DNA of 64,000 bases from assembly GCF_027886425.1 (NCBI RefSeq), contig NZ_CP115671.1, positions 1,116,001-1,180,000 on the forward strand, read 5' to 3'. The notes beneath the pieces were generated by a model. The model had not been told where the DNA came from. It searched no databases and worked only from the letters and a program-made list of their open reading frames with translations. Shown here piece by piece: positions 16,710 to 24,911 of the stretch (its first letter is position 1; each line of letters opens with the position of its first letter). The position numbers were made by a program, and so were the translations under genes. This DNA is from Brevundimonas vesicularis (GTDB lineage: Bacteria > Pseudomonadota > Alphaproteobacteria > Caulobacterales > Caulobacteraceae).

Positions 16710-18350
16710 GTGGGCGGCTTCACAGCGGCGTTGCAGAAGTTCGGGATCGGCCGTCTGGCTGCGGTCCTCGGCGTCGCCGCGGGCGTGGCCGCCGTGCTGG
16801 TCGCCGTCATGCTGCGCATGGGCCAGGCGCCGGACGCGCTTCTCTATTCCAACCTGGATCTGCGCGAGGCCAGCGAGATCAGCGCCGCCCTGGATCAGGC
16901 CGGCATCAAATATTCCTCCAAGGGCGACGGCTCGACCATCATGGTCAACCGCGACGAGGTCGGCACGGCGCGGATGCTGGTCGCGGGTAAGGGCTTGGTC
17001 ACGTCCGGATCGGTCGGCTACGAGCTGTTCGACAGCCAGTCGGTGCTGGGTCAGACCGAGTTCCAGCAACAGTTGAACGAACAGCGCGCCCTGCAGGGCG
17101 AACTGTCGCGCACCATCATGTCCATGCGCGGCATCACCGCCGCCCGCGTCCACATCACCATGCCGCGCCGCGAGATGTTCACCTCGGCCGCCGGCGAACC
17201 GACCGCCGCCGTTCTGGTGGGCCTGGGCGGGCGTGACCTGACCAGCGACCAAGTGCGGGCGATCCGCAACCTGGTGGCCTCGTCCGTGCCGAACCTGAAG
17301 CCCGACCGCGTCACCGTCGCGGACCAAACGAACCGCACCCTGGCGGCCGGCAGCGACGACGGAACCTTCACCTCGGCTTCCGCCGCCGAGGCCAAGGGCA
17401 ATACCGAGAGCCAGCTTCAGGCGCGCATCAAGGACATCGTCGAAGGCGTCGTGGGCGCCGGCGCCGCCCGTGTTCAGGTCACGGCCGACATCGATCAGAG
17501 CCGCGCCACGACCCAGGAAGAGAAGTTCGATCCCGACGGTCAGGTCGTCCGCTCGACCACGACCAACGGCTCGCAATCCGCAGACAACAGCGCCCAGCCC
17601 GACGGCGGCGTGACTGCGACGAACAATATCCCCGGCGGGGCGGCGCCCGGCGCGACGCCGGCCGGTTCGACCAATTCGGAAAACGCCGAGACGACCAACT
17701 ACGAAATCTCCAAGACCACCACGACCACGACCAAGGAACCGGGCGAGGTCAAGAAGCTGGCCGTCGCCGTCGCGGTCGACGGCAAGTGGACGCCGGCGAA
17801 GGACGGCAAGGGCGAGCCGACTTATGCGCCGCGCACGGCCGAGGAGATCGCCCAGATCAAGTCGCTGGTCGCGGCAGCCGCCGGCATCGACGAGACGCGC
17901 GGCGACAAGATCGAGGTCATCAACGTCCGCTTCAATCACGACACGGGCATCGAGGGTGGTCTGGACGGCAAGTCGTCGCTGCTGGACTTCTCCAAGAACG
18001 ACATCATGCGTTTCGTCGAGCTGGGCATTCTGACGGTCGTCGCCTTGCTGCTGATCTTCTTCGTGCTGCGTCCTCTGCTGAAGACGGCGGCGGGCGGCGG
18101 GGCCAATCTGCCGGCGCTGGCGGGGGCCAACGGCGTACCGGTCACCACCGTGGCGACCACGGTGATCGGCCCGGACGGCCAGCCTCAGTTGGTCCAGCTG
18201 CCGGCGCCCAGCGAGATGGAACAGAAGATCGACATCGCCCGCATCGAGGGTCAGGTGAAGGCGTCGTCGGTCAAGAAGGTCGCCGACTTCGTTCAGTCGC
18301 ATCCCGATGACGCGGCCGGCATCCTGCGGACCTGGGTGGCCGAAGGCTGA
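16710..18350 (+). CDS. fliF: Flagellar MS-ring protein FliF
   Basis: FliF builds the MS ring in the inner membrane, on which the C ring and export gate assemble. From GTG 16710 (GGGGG about ten bases upstream) the protein has 546 residues: a first membrane segment (LAAVLGVAAGVAAVLVAVML), ring-building motifs (LYSNLDLREASEISAALD), a low-complexity Thr/Ser/Gly-rich stretch between residues 290 and 345, a second membrane segment (LGILTVVALLLIFFVL), and the cytoplasmic C terminus that binds FliG. An open frame extends back to 16572 but would overlap the hydrolase gene. fliG starts within its stop codon. Confidence 0.95.
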   Translation: MGGFTAALQKFGIGRLAAVLGVAAGVAAVLVAVMLRMGQAPDALLYSNLDLREASEISAALDQAGIKYSSKGDGSTIMVNRDEVGTARMLVAGKGLVTSGSVGYELFDSQSVLGQTEFQQQLNEQRALQGELSRTIMSMRGITAARVHITMPRREMFTSAAGEPTAAVLVGLGGRDLTSDQVRAIRNLVASSVPNLKPDRVTVADQTNRTLAAGSDDGTFTSASAAEAKGNTESQLQARIKDIVEGVVGAGAARVQVTADIDQSRATTQEEKFDPDGQVVRSTTTNGSQSADNSAQPDGGVTATNNIPGGAAPGATPAGSTNSENAETTNYEISKTTTTTTKEPGEVKKLAVAVAVDGKWTPAKDGKGEPTYAPRTAEEIAQIKSLVAAAAGIDETRGDKIEVINVRFNHDTGIEGGLDGKSSLLDFSKNDIMRFVELGILTVVALLLIFFVLRPLLKTAAGGGANLPALAGANGVPVTTVATTVIGPDGQPQLVQLPAPSEMEQKIDIARIEGQVKASSVKKVADFVQSHPDDAAGILRTWVAEG

Positions 18351-19384
18351 TGGCGAAGCTGGTCAACAAGAAAGCCTCGATCGACGATCCCAACAAGCTG
18401 TCGGGACCGGAGAAGGCCGCCGTCATCCTGCTGGCGCTGGGCGAAGAGCACACCGCGCTGTGGGAGCGGCTGGACGACGACGAGGTCAAGGAAATCTCCC
18501 AGGCCATGGCGACCCTGGGCAACGTCAGCGCCGAGGCCGTCGAGGCCCTGATGATCGAGTTCGTCTCAGGCCTGTCCGGCTCGGGCTCGGTCATGGGCAG
18601 CTATGAGCAGACGCAAAAGCTGCTGGCCGCCTTTCTGCCCAAGGATCGCGTCGACGGCCTGATGGAGGAAATCCGGGGGCCGGCCGGTCGCACCATGTGG
18701 GACAAGCTGGGCAATGTGAACGAGGCCGTTCTCGCCAACTATCTGAAGAACGAATACCCCCAGACCGTCGCCGTGATCCTGTCCAAGGTGCGCTCGGACC
18801 ACGCCGCCCGCGTCCTGACCAGCCTACCGGAAGACTTCGCCCTGGAATGCGTTCAGCGGATGCTGCGCATGGAGCCCGTGCAGCGCGAGATCCTGGACAA
18901 GATCGAGGCGACGCTGCGCACCGAGTTCATGTCGAACCTAGCGCGGACCTCCAAGCGCGACAGCCACGAGATGATGGCCGACATCTTCAACAGCTTCGAC
19001 CGCCAGACCGAGGCCCGCTTCATCGGCGCCCTGGAAGAACGCAATCGCGAGTCGGCGGAACGCATCCGCGCCCTGATGTTCGTCTTCGAAGACCTGTCCA
19101 AGCTGGACCCGGGCGGGGTGCAGACCCTGCTGCGCGCCGTGGACAAGGATTCTCTGGGCCTGGCGATGAAGGGCGCGTCGGAAGGGCTGCGCGAGATGTT
19201 CTTCTCCAACATGTCCGAACGCGCGTCCAAGATCATGCGCGAAGACATGGAGTCGATGGGGCCGGTGCGTCTGAAGGACGTGGACGCCGCCCAGATGGCC
19301 ATGGTCCAGGTCGCCAAGGATCTGGCCGCCAAGGGCGACATCATGCTGGCCGGTCAGGGCGCGGACGACGAGTTGATCTACTGA
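18350..19384 (+). CDS. fliG: Flagellar motor switch protein FliG
   Basis: FliG (344 aa) is the C-ring protein that contacts the stator and sets rotation. The N-terminal FliF-binding region (GPEKAAVILLALGEEHTALW), the middle domain and the charged torque helix at the C terminus (LDPGGVQTLLRAVDKDSL and SERASKIMREDMESMGPV) are visible. It overlaps fliF by one base and is followed one base later by the fliH-like gene, all in one operon. Confidence 0.96.
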   Translation: MAKLVNKKASIDDPNKLSGPEKAAVILLALGEEHTALWERLDDDEVKEISQAMATLGNVSAEAVEALMIEFVSGLSGSGSVMGSYEQTQKLLAAFLPKDRVDGLMEEIRGPAGRTMWDKLGNVNEAVLANYLKNEYPQTVAVILSKVRSDHAARVLTSLPEDFALECVQRMLRMEPVQREILDKIEATLRTEFMSNLARTSKRDSHEMMADIFNSFDRQTEARFIGALEERNRESAERIRALMFVFEDLSKLDPGGVQTLLRAVDKDSLGLAMKGASEGLREMFFSNMSERASKIMREDMESMGPVRLKDVDAAQMAMVQVAKDLAAKGDIMLAGQGADDELIY

Positions 19385-19385
19385 C

Positions 19386-20048
19386 ATGACCCAGTCCCCT
19401 GAAATCCGACGCCTCTTCGCCTTCGACACAGAGTTCGACGCGGACGGCACGGTCGTGCGCCCCGGCGCCTGGACGCCCGCCAAACGCTCCTATCTGCCGG
19501 CCGAGGTCGAGGCCCTGGTCGCCCAGGGGCGTCTGGAAGCGCGCGAACAGGCCCTCGCCGAGGTCGAGAACATCCGCGCGATGGCTCTGAGCAACATCGC
19601 TCAGGCTGTCGCATCGGCCATGCCGACCCTGAAGGCTGTGGCCCAGGCGCACCGCGAACAGGCCGCTGACCTGGCCCTGGCTGCTGCGCGCACCATCGCA
19701 GGGGCCGCTCTTGACCGGTTTCCGCATGCGCCGCTGAAAGCCGCTTTGGAACTGTTGGCGCAGGAAATCGACGCCTCGCCGCGTCTAGTCGTTCGCGCCT
19801 CGGGCCTGGATGACGAGGCGCGCGGCCTGATCGAGCGCGCCTGCGCCGACAGCGGATTCACCGGCGTGGTCGCCTTCCGCGATGAACCGGGCATGGCCCA
19901 GGCCGCCTTCCAGCTGGAATGGGCCGACGGGCGCGCTGATCACGATCCGCAAGGCTCGGCCGACCGCGTCGCTGAGGCCCTGACCGCCGCCCTGGCCGCC
20001 GAGGCCGGACACGCCGAAACCCTTCCCGTCGACAGGAGCATGTTCTGA
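19386..20048 (+). CDS. flbE: Flagellar export ATPase regulator FliH (FlbE)
   Basis: This 220-residue FliH-family protein occupies the place of Caulobacter flbE between fliG and fliN. FliH binds the FliI ATPase and FliN at the export apparatus. The N terminus is short and lacks obvious motifs (FAFDTEFDADGTVVRPG), then there is a long Ala/Glu-rich helix (EALVAQGRLEAREQALAEVE) and a C-terminal domain containing LVVRASGLDDEARGLIERA. Sequence conservation in this family is weak, so the call leans on gene order. Confidence 0.85.
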   Translation: MTQSPEIRRLFAFDTEFDADGTVVRPGAWTPAKRSYLPAEVEALVAQGRLEAREQALAEVENIRAMALSNIAQAVASAMPTLKAVAQAHREQAADLALAAARTIAGAALDRFPHAPLKAALELLAQEIDASPRLVVRASGLDDEARGLIERACADSGFTGVVAFRDEPGMAQAAFQLEWADGRADHDPQGSADRVAEALTAALAAEAGHAETLPVDRSMF

Positions 20049-20380
20049 TGGCATCCGACGACCTGGCGCTGGAGGAATTCTCCGGCCTTTCGGGCCTGCC
20101 GCCCCTGGACGACAGCGGCGAAAAGAGCGCCGCCGACCTGGCGACCGTCTTTGACGTGCCGGTCAACATCTCGGCCGTTCTGGGCAAATCGCACATGTCG
20201 GTGGCCCAACTGCTGAAGTTGAACAAGGGCTCGGTGCTGGAGCTGGACCGCAAGGTCGGCGAGGCGATCGACATCTTCGTCAACAACCGCCTGATCGCGC
20301 GCGGCGAGGTCGTCGTCGTCGACGACCGGCTGGGCGTGACCATGACGGAAATCATCAAGACCGAGGATTCGGGCGCCTGA
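20048..20380 (+). CDS. fliN: Flagellar motor switch protein FliN
   Basis: A 110-residue C-ring component with a SpoA/surface-presentation domain: DVPVNISAVLGKSHMSVAQL, then LNKGSVLELDRKVGEAIDI, and ARGEVVVVDDRLGVTMTEI. It starts in the stop of the fliH-like gene. FliN forms the base of the C ring with FliM (encoded at 49.8 kb) and docks FliH. Confidence 0.95.
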   Translation: MASDDLALEEFSGLSGLPPLDDSGEKSAADLATVFDVPVNISAVLGKSHMSVAQLLKLNKGSVLELDRKVGEAIDIFVNNRLIARGEVVVVDDRLGVTMTEIIKTEDSGA

Positions 20381-20416
20381 TTGGCGACCGGCTTTAGAGA
20401 TTAGAGGAGAAGAACG

Positions 20417-21829
20417 ATGCGTCTTCTGGTGGTAGGCAGACTGAGCGGCCAGCTCGCTTCGGCGGTGAAGATGGCCATGGCGCACGGCGCCAAGGTCAAT
20501 CACGTCGAGCGCGCCGACCAGGCGACCGAACAACTGCGCCGGGGGCAGGGCGCCGACTTGCTGATGGTCGACTATCAGCTGGACATCGCCGCCCTGATCG
20601 CCGCCAACGAGGCCGAGCGGATCACCATTCCGGTCGTGGCCTTCGGCGTCGACGCCGATGCGCGAGAGGCGGCCGCCGCCATCAAGGCCGGCGCCAAGGA
20701 ATTCATTCCGCTTCCGCCCGACGCCGAACTGATCGCCGCCGTCCTGTCGGCCGTCGCCGACGACGAAAAGCCGATGATCTCGGCCGACCCGTCGATGAAG
20801 GCGGTGTTGCAACTGGCCGACCAGGTCGCGCGCTCGGAAGCCTCAATCCTGATCACGGGCGAAAGCGGCGTCGGCAAGGAGGTGATGGCGCGGTATCTGC
20901 ACGAGCATTCGCGTCGGTCCGAGCGCCCCTTCATCAGCGTCAACTGCGCCGCCATTCCCGACAACCTGCTGGAATCCGAACTGTTTGGCCACGAGAAGGG
21001 AGCCTTCACCGGCGCCGTTGCACGCCGCATCGGCAAGTTCGAAGAGGCCGACGGCGGCACGCTTCTGCTGGACGAAATCTCCGAGATGGACGCCCGGCTT
21101 CAGGCCAAGCTGCTGCGCGCCATCCAGGAGCGCGTCATCGACCGTGTCGGCGGCTCCAAGCCGGTCTCTGTCAACATCCGCATCATCGCCACCTCGAACC
21201 GCGATCTGGCCAAGGCCGTGGCGGAAGGCACCTTCCGTGAGGACCTGCTGTATCGCCTGAACGTGGTGAACCTGCGCCTGCCGTCCTTGCGCGAGCGGCC
21301 CGGCGACATCGTGGTTCTGGCCGACCACTTCATCAAGAAGTACGCCGCCGCCAACGGTGTGCCGGTGCGTCCGATCTCGGCCGCCGCGCGTCAGGCCATT
21401 TCGGCCCATCGCTGGCCGGGCAACGTCCGCGAGCTGGAAAACGCCATGCACCGCGCGGTGCTGCTGGCCACCGGCCCCGAGATCGACGTCGATGCCATCC
21501 GTTTGCCGGACGGTCAGCCGCTGGGCGGCATGGGCGCAGCCATGATGGCGGGACAGGCCTATGCGGCGCCGCAAGCCGGGGTGGCCGCCCGCGCCGCCCA
21601 GGCGGCCGACGCCGTGACCCGCAGCTTCGTGGGCCAGACTGTGGCGGCGATGGAAAAGACGCTGATCCTGGACACCCTGACCCACTGCCTGGGCAATCGC
21701 ACCCACGCGGCCAACATCCTGGGCATCTCGATCCGCACCCTGCGCAACAAGCTGAACGAATATGCCGATGAGGGCACGGCCATTCCGGCGCCGATGAGCG
21801 GCGTCTCCGCCTCGGGCTACGCGGCCTGA
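20417..21829 (+). CDS. flbD: Sigma-54-dependent flagellar regulator FlbD
   Basis: This 470-residue enhancer-binding protein activates late (class III/IV) sigma-54 flagellar promoters and represses fliF in Caulobacter. The N-terminal receiver is degenerate: it starts RLLVVGRLSGQ, without the usual acidic pair. The AAA+ domain is intact, with Walker A GESGVGKE, the sigma-54 contact loop GAFTGA, and Walker B GTLLLDEISEM. A C-terminal Fis-type helix-turn-helix reads GNRTHAANILGISIRTLRN. A GAGGAG ribosome site precedes the ATG. It fits the known activation of FlbD by FliX instead of a kinase. Confidence 0.95.
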   Translation: MRLLVVGRLSGQLASAVKMAMAHGAKVNHVERADQATEQLRRGQGADLLMVDYQLDIAALIAANEAERITIPVVAFGVDADAREAAAAIKAGAKEFIPLPPDAELIAAVLSAVADDEKPMISADPSMKAVLQLADQVARSEASILITGESGVGKEVMARYLHEHSRRSERPFISVNCAAIPDNLLESELFGHEKGAFTGAVARRIGKFEEADGGTLLLDEISEMDARLQAKLLRAIQERVIDRVGGSKPVSVNIRIIATSNRDLAKAVAEGTFREDLLYRLNVVNLRLPSLRERPGDIVVLADHFIKKYAAANGVPVRPISAAARQAISAHRWPGNVRELENAMHRAVLLATGPEIDVDAIRLPDGQPLGGMGAAMMAGQAYAAPQAGVAARAAQAADAVTRSFVGQTVAAMEKTLILDTLTHCLGNRTHAANILGISIRTLRNKLNEYADEGTAIPAPMSGVSASGYAA

Positions 21830-21833
21830 ACCC

Positions 21834-22739
21834 ATGCGCGCACCCGTGGAGCGCCGATGCGTCCTGACGGGGCTGGCCGCCTTGAGCGCGGTCGGCTGTT
21901 CGCCACGCGCGGAATCACGCCCTGCGGCGCCCGCCCCTGTGTCAGACGAGGTCATTGACCTGTCCGACCTGGAAACGCGTAATGGCGGCCGTCTCGGCTT
22001 CGTCGTTCAGGACGCGGCGACAGGGCGAAAGCTGGTTTGGCGCGGCGACGAACGCTTCGTCTATTGCTCGACCTTCAAGATGTATCTGGCCGCTGCGACC
22101 CTGTTGCGCGCGCAGGCTGGGCAAGAGCGAATGGATCGCCGCATCCCCATCACGGCGGCTGACATGATCAACCACGCTCCGGTCACCGAGCCCGCCGTCG
22201 GCTCCACCCTGACGGTCGAGCAGTTGCTGAAGGGCGCGGTGGAGGTCAGCGACAACCCCGCCGCCAATCTGTTGCTGAAGGCCATGGGCGGCCCGTCGGC
22301 GATGCAGACCTTCTATCGCGGCATCGGCGACCACAGCACCCGTTCGGACCGCTTCGAACCGGAGATGAATCGCCTGGACGGCGACAAGGACACCATCCTT
22401 CCCAACCAGTCGGTCGCCAATCTCCGGCGTTTTTTTCTGGATCCGGCCTCGCCCCTGACCGCGGCGTCACGCGCCCTGTTGCTGCAGTGGATGACCGATA
22501 CGCCTACGGGTCAGAATCGTCTTAGGGCTGGGACGCCTGCGGACTGGCGGGTGGCGCACAAGACGGGGACGGGGGGCTATGGGCCGACCAATGACATCGG
22601 CCTGTTGTATCCTCCAAACGGCCAACCCGTGATCGTCGCCGCCTATTACCACGCCAGCCGGGCGACGTCTGACGACGCCAATGCGGCCGTGATCGCCGAG
22701 GCGACGCGTCGCGCACTGAAGGTCTTGGGTCGTGGCTGA
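21834..22739 (+). CDS. Class A beta-lactamase
   Basis: A 301-residue serine beta-lactamase with all class A catalytic motifs: STFK (Ser79-Lys82), SDN (139-141), FEPEMN with the general-base Glu175 and Asn179, and KTG (243-245). The N terminus (ERRCVLTGLAALSAVGC) combines twin arginines with a possible lipobox cysteine at residue 22, so Tat export and lipidation are both possible. The residue before the catalytic serine is cysteine, as in some carbapenemases, but no partner cysteine follows KTG. It sits four bases after flbD and overlaps flhA by eight bases, inside a flagellar operon. Activity spectrum cannot be read from sequence. Confidence 0.93.
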   Translation: MRAPVERRCVLTGLAALSAVGCSPRAESRPAAPAPVSDEVIDLSDLETRNGGRLGFVVQDAATGRKLVWRGDERFVYCSTFKMYLAAATLLRAQAGQERMDRRIPITAADMINHAPVTEPAVGSTLTVEQLLKGAVEVSDNPAANLLLKAMGGPSAMQTFYRGIGDHSTRSDRFEPEMNRLDGDKDTILPNQSVANLRRFFLDPASPLTAASRALLLQWMTDTPTGQNRLRAGTPADWRVAHKTGTGGYGPTNDIGLLYPPNGQPVIVAAYYHASRATSDDANAAVIAEATRRALKVLGRG

Positions 22740-24849
22740 TGCGCCGATCCTGATGAAGGACGGCATGGCGCGCCCGACGGGACGCGACGTGATCGGCTGG
22801 CTGAACCGCGGCGAAGTCCTGATGGCGGTGGGCGTAATCGGCGTGATCATGCTGCTGATCCTGCCGGTGCCCAAGTTCCTGCTGGATCTGCTGCTGGCCT
22901 TCTCGCTGGTGTCCAGCGTGCTGATCCTGATGACCGCCGTGATGATGAAGCGGCCGCTGGACTTCGCCATCTTTCCGACGGTGTTGCTGGTCTCGACCCT
23001 GTTCCGGCTGGGCCTGAACCTGGCCTCCACGCGCCTGATCCTGACCCACGGCCAGGAAGGTCACGACGCGGCGGGTCAGGTCATCAACGCCTTCGGTCAG
23101 CTGATGATGGGCGGCAACTTCATCATCGGGGTGATCATCTTTGCGATCATTCTGGTGGTGAACTTCGTCGTCATCACCAAGGGTTCGACCCGGATCGCCG
23201 AAGTGTCCGCCCGCTTCACCCTGGACTCCATGCCGGGCAAGCAGATGGCCATCGACGCCGATCTGTCGTCGGGTCTGATCACCGAGGATCAGGCCAAGCT
23301 GCGCCGCAAGGAGCTGGAGCAGGAATCAACCTTCTTCGGCGCCATGGACGGCGCCTCCAAATTCGTGCGCGGCGACGCCGTCGCCGGTCTGATCATCACC
23401 TTCATCAACGCCATCGGCGGCATACTGATCGGCACGCTGCAACATGGCATGCCGGCGATGGAGGCCGCCAACACCTATGTGCAACTGACCATCGGCGATG
23501 GTCTGGTGACGCAGGTGCCAGCCATCATCATCTCGATCGCCGCCGGCTTCCTGGTGTCCAAGGCGGGCGTCGAAGGCACGGCGGACAAGGCGATGGTGAC
23601 GCAGCTGGCGACCAATCCGGTGTCGCTGGGCGTGGTCTCGGGCGCGGCCGGTCTGATCGGCCTGATCCCCGGCATGCCGCTGATCCCGTTCGCGGCCCTC
23701 GCCATCGGTTCGGGCTTCATGGCCTGGCGGCTGGGCCGCAATCGCTTGAAGCCTCAGCCGACAGAGGCGGAGATTGCGGCGGCGGCGGCGGCCGCAAAAC
23801 CCAAGGAAGACGTCGAAGAGCCCATCTCGAACATCTTGACCATCGACGAGGTGAAGATCGAGCTGGGCTATTCGCTGCTCAGCCTGATCAACGATCTGGA
23901 AGGCCGCCGGCTGACCGATCAGATCCGCGCGCTGCGGCGGTCGCTGGCCCAGGAATACGGCTTCGTCATTCCCCAGGTGCGCATCCTCGACAACATGCGC
24001 TTGCCGACCCAGGGCTACGCCATCCGCATCAAGGAGATGGAGACGGGCGCGGGCGAGGTGCGGCTGGGCCATCTGATGGCGATGGACCCCGCAGGTCGTC
24101 AGGTCGAGCTTCCGGGCGAGCATATGCGCGAACCGGCCTTTGGTCTGCCGGCGACCTGGATCGAGGAAGGTCTGCGCGAAGAGGCGACGTTCCGGGGCTA
24201 TACGCTTGTCGATCCGTCGACGGTCCTGACGACGCACCTGACCGAGATCCTGAAAGATAATATGGCCGATCTGCTATCCTATGCGGAGGTGCAGAAGCTG
24301 CTGAAGGAACTGGGCGCCGAAGAGAAGAAGCTGGTCGAGGAACTGGTGCCCAGCGTGGTCACCGTCACGACGCTGCAGCGGGTGTTGCAGTCGCTTCTGC
24401 GTGAGAAGGTCTCGATCCGCGATCTGCCGGCCATTCTGGAAGGTTTGGCCGAGGCCGCGCCGCACAGCTCCAGCGTCACGACCCTGGTCGAGCACGTCCG
24501 AGCCCGTCTGGGCCGCCAACTGTGCTGGCAGAACAAGGACGGCGAAGGGGCTCTGCCGATCGTCACCCTGTCGCCGGAATGGGAAAACGCCTTCGCCGAA
24601 AGCCTGATCGGCAATGGCGAGGACAAGCAGCTGGCCATGGCGCCGTCGCGCCTTCAGGACTTCATCCGCGCCGTGCGCGACACCTTCGAGCGGATCGCCA
24701 TGACGGGCGAAAATCCGGTGTTGCTGACCGGCCCGATGACGCGGCCCTATGTGCGATCGATCATCGAACGCTTCCGCGGCCAGACCGTCGTGATGAGCCA
24801 GAACGAGATCCATCCCAAGGCGCGCTTGCGGACCCTGGGCCAGGTCTGA
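22732..24849 (+). CDS. flhA: Flagellar export gate protein FlhA
   Basis: FlhA (705 aa) is the export-gate protein of the flagellar type III apparatus. About eight membrane segments lie in the first 330 residues, with the FHIPEP region motif visible as LVSTLFRLGLNLASTRLIL and GKQMAIDADLSSGLI. The cytoplasmic domain that docks chaperones follows, after an Ala/Lys linker near residue 345. GTG 22732 is the only start that keeps the usual N terminus, and it overlaps the beta-lactamase stop by eight bases. The length matches the family. Confidence 0.95.
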   Translation: MADAPILMKDGMARPTGRDVIGWLNRGEVLMAVGVIGVIMLLILPVPKFLLDLLLAFSLVSSVLILMTAVMMKRPLDFAIFPTVLLVSTLFRLGLNLASTRLILTHGQEGHDAAGQVINAFGQLMMGGNFIIGVIIFAIILVVNFVVITKGSTRIAEVSARFTLDSMPGKQMAIDADLSSGLITEDQAKLRRKELEQESTFFGAMDGASKFVRGDAVAGLIITFINAIGGILIGTLQHGMPAMEAANTYVQLTIGDGLVTQVPAIIISIAAGFLVSKAGVEGTADKAMVTQLATNPVSLGVVSGAAGLIGLIPGMPLIPFAALAIGSGFMAWRLGRNRLKPQPTEAEIAAAAAAAKPKEDVEEPISNILTIDEVKIELGYSLLSLINDLEGRRLTDQIRALRRSLAQEYGFVIPQVRILDNMRLPTQGYAIRIKEMETGAGEVRLGHLMAMDPAGRQVELPGEHMREPAFGLPATWIEEGLREEATFRGYTLVDPSTVLTTHLTEILKDNMADLLSYAEVQKLLKELGAEEKKLVEELVPSVVTVTTLQRVLQSLLREKVSIRDLPAILEGLAEAAPHSSSVTTLVEHVRARLGRQLCWQNKDGEGALPIVTLSPEWENAFAESLIGNGEDKQLAMAPSRLQDFIRAVRDTFERIAMTGENPVLLTGPMTRPYVRSIIERFRGQTVVMSQNEIHPKARLRTLGQV

Positions 24850-24911
24850 TCCCGTCGACTTGGCAGTTTGACGTTTGACGCGGCGACGCACCCCGCTAAA
24901 GCTCCGCCGTC

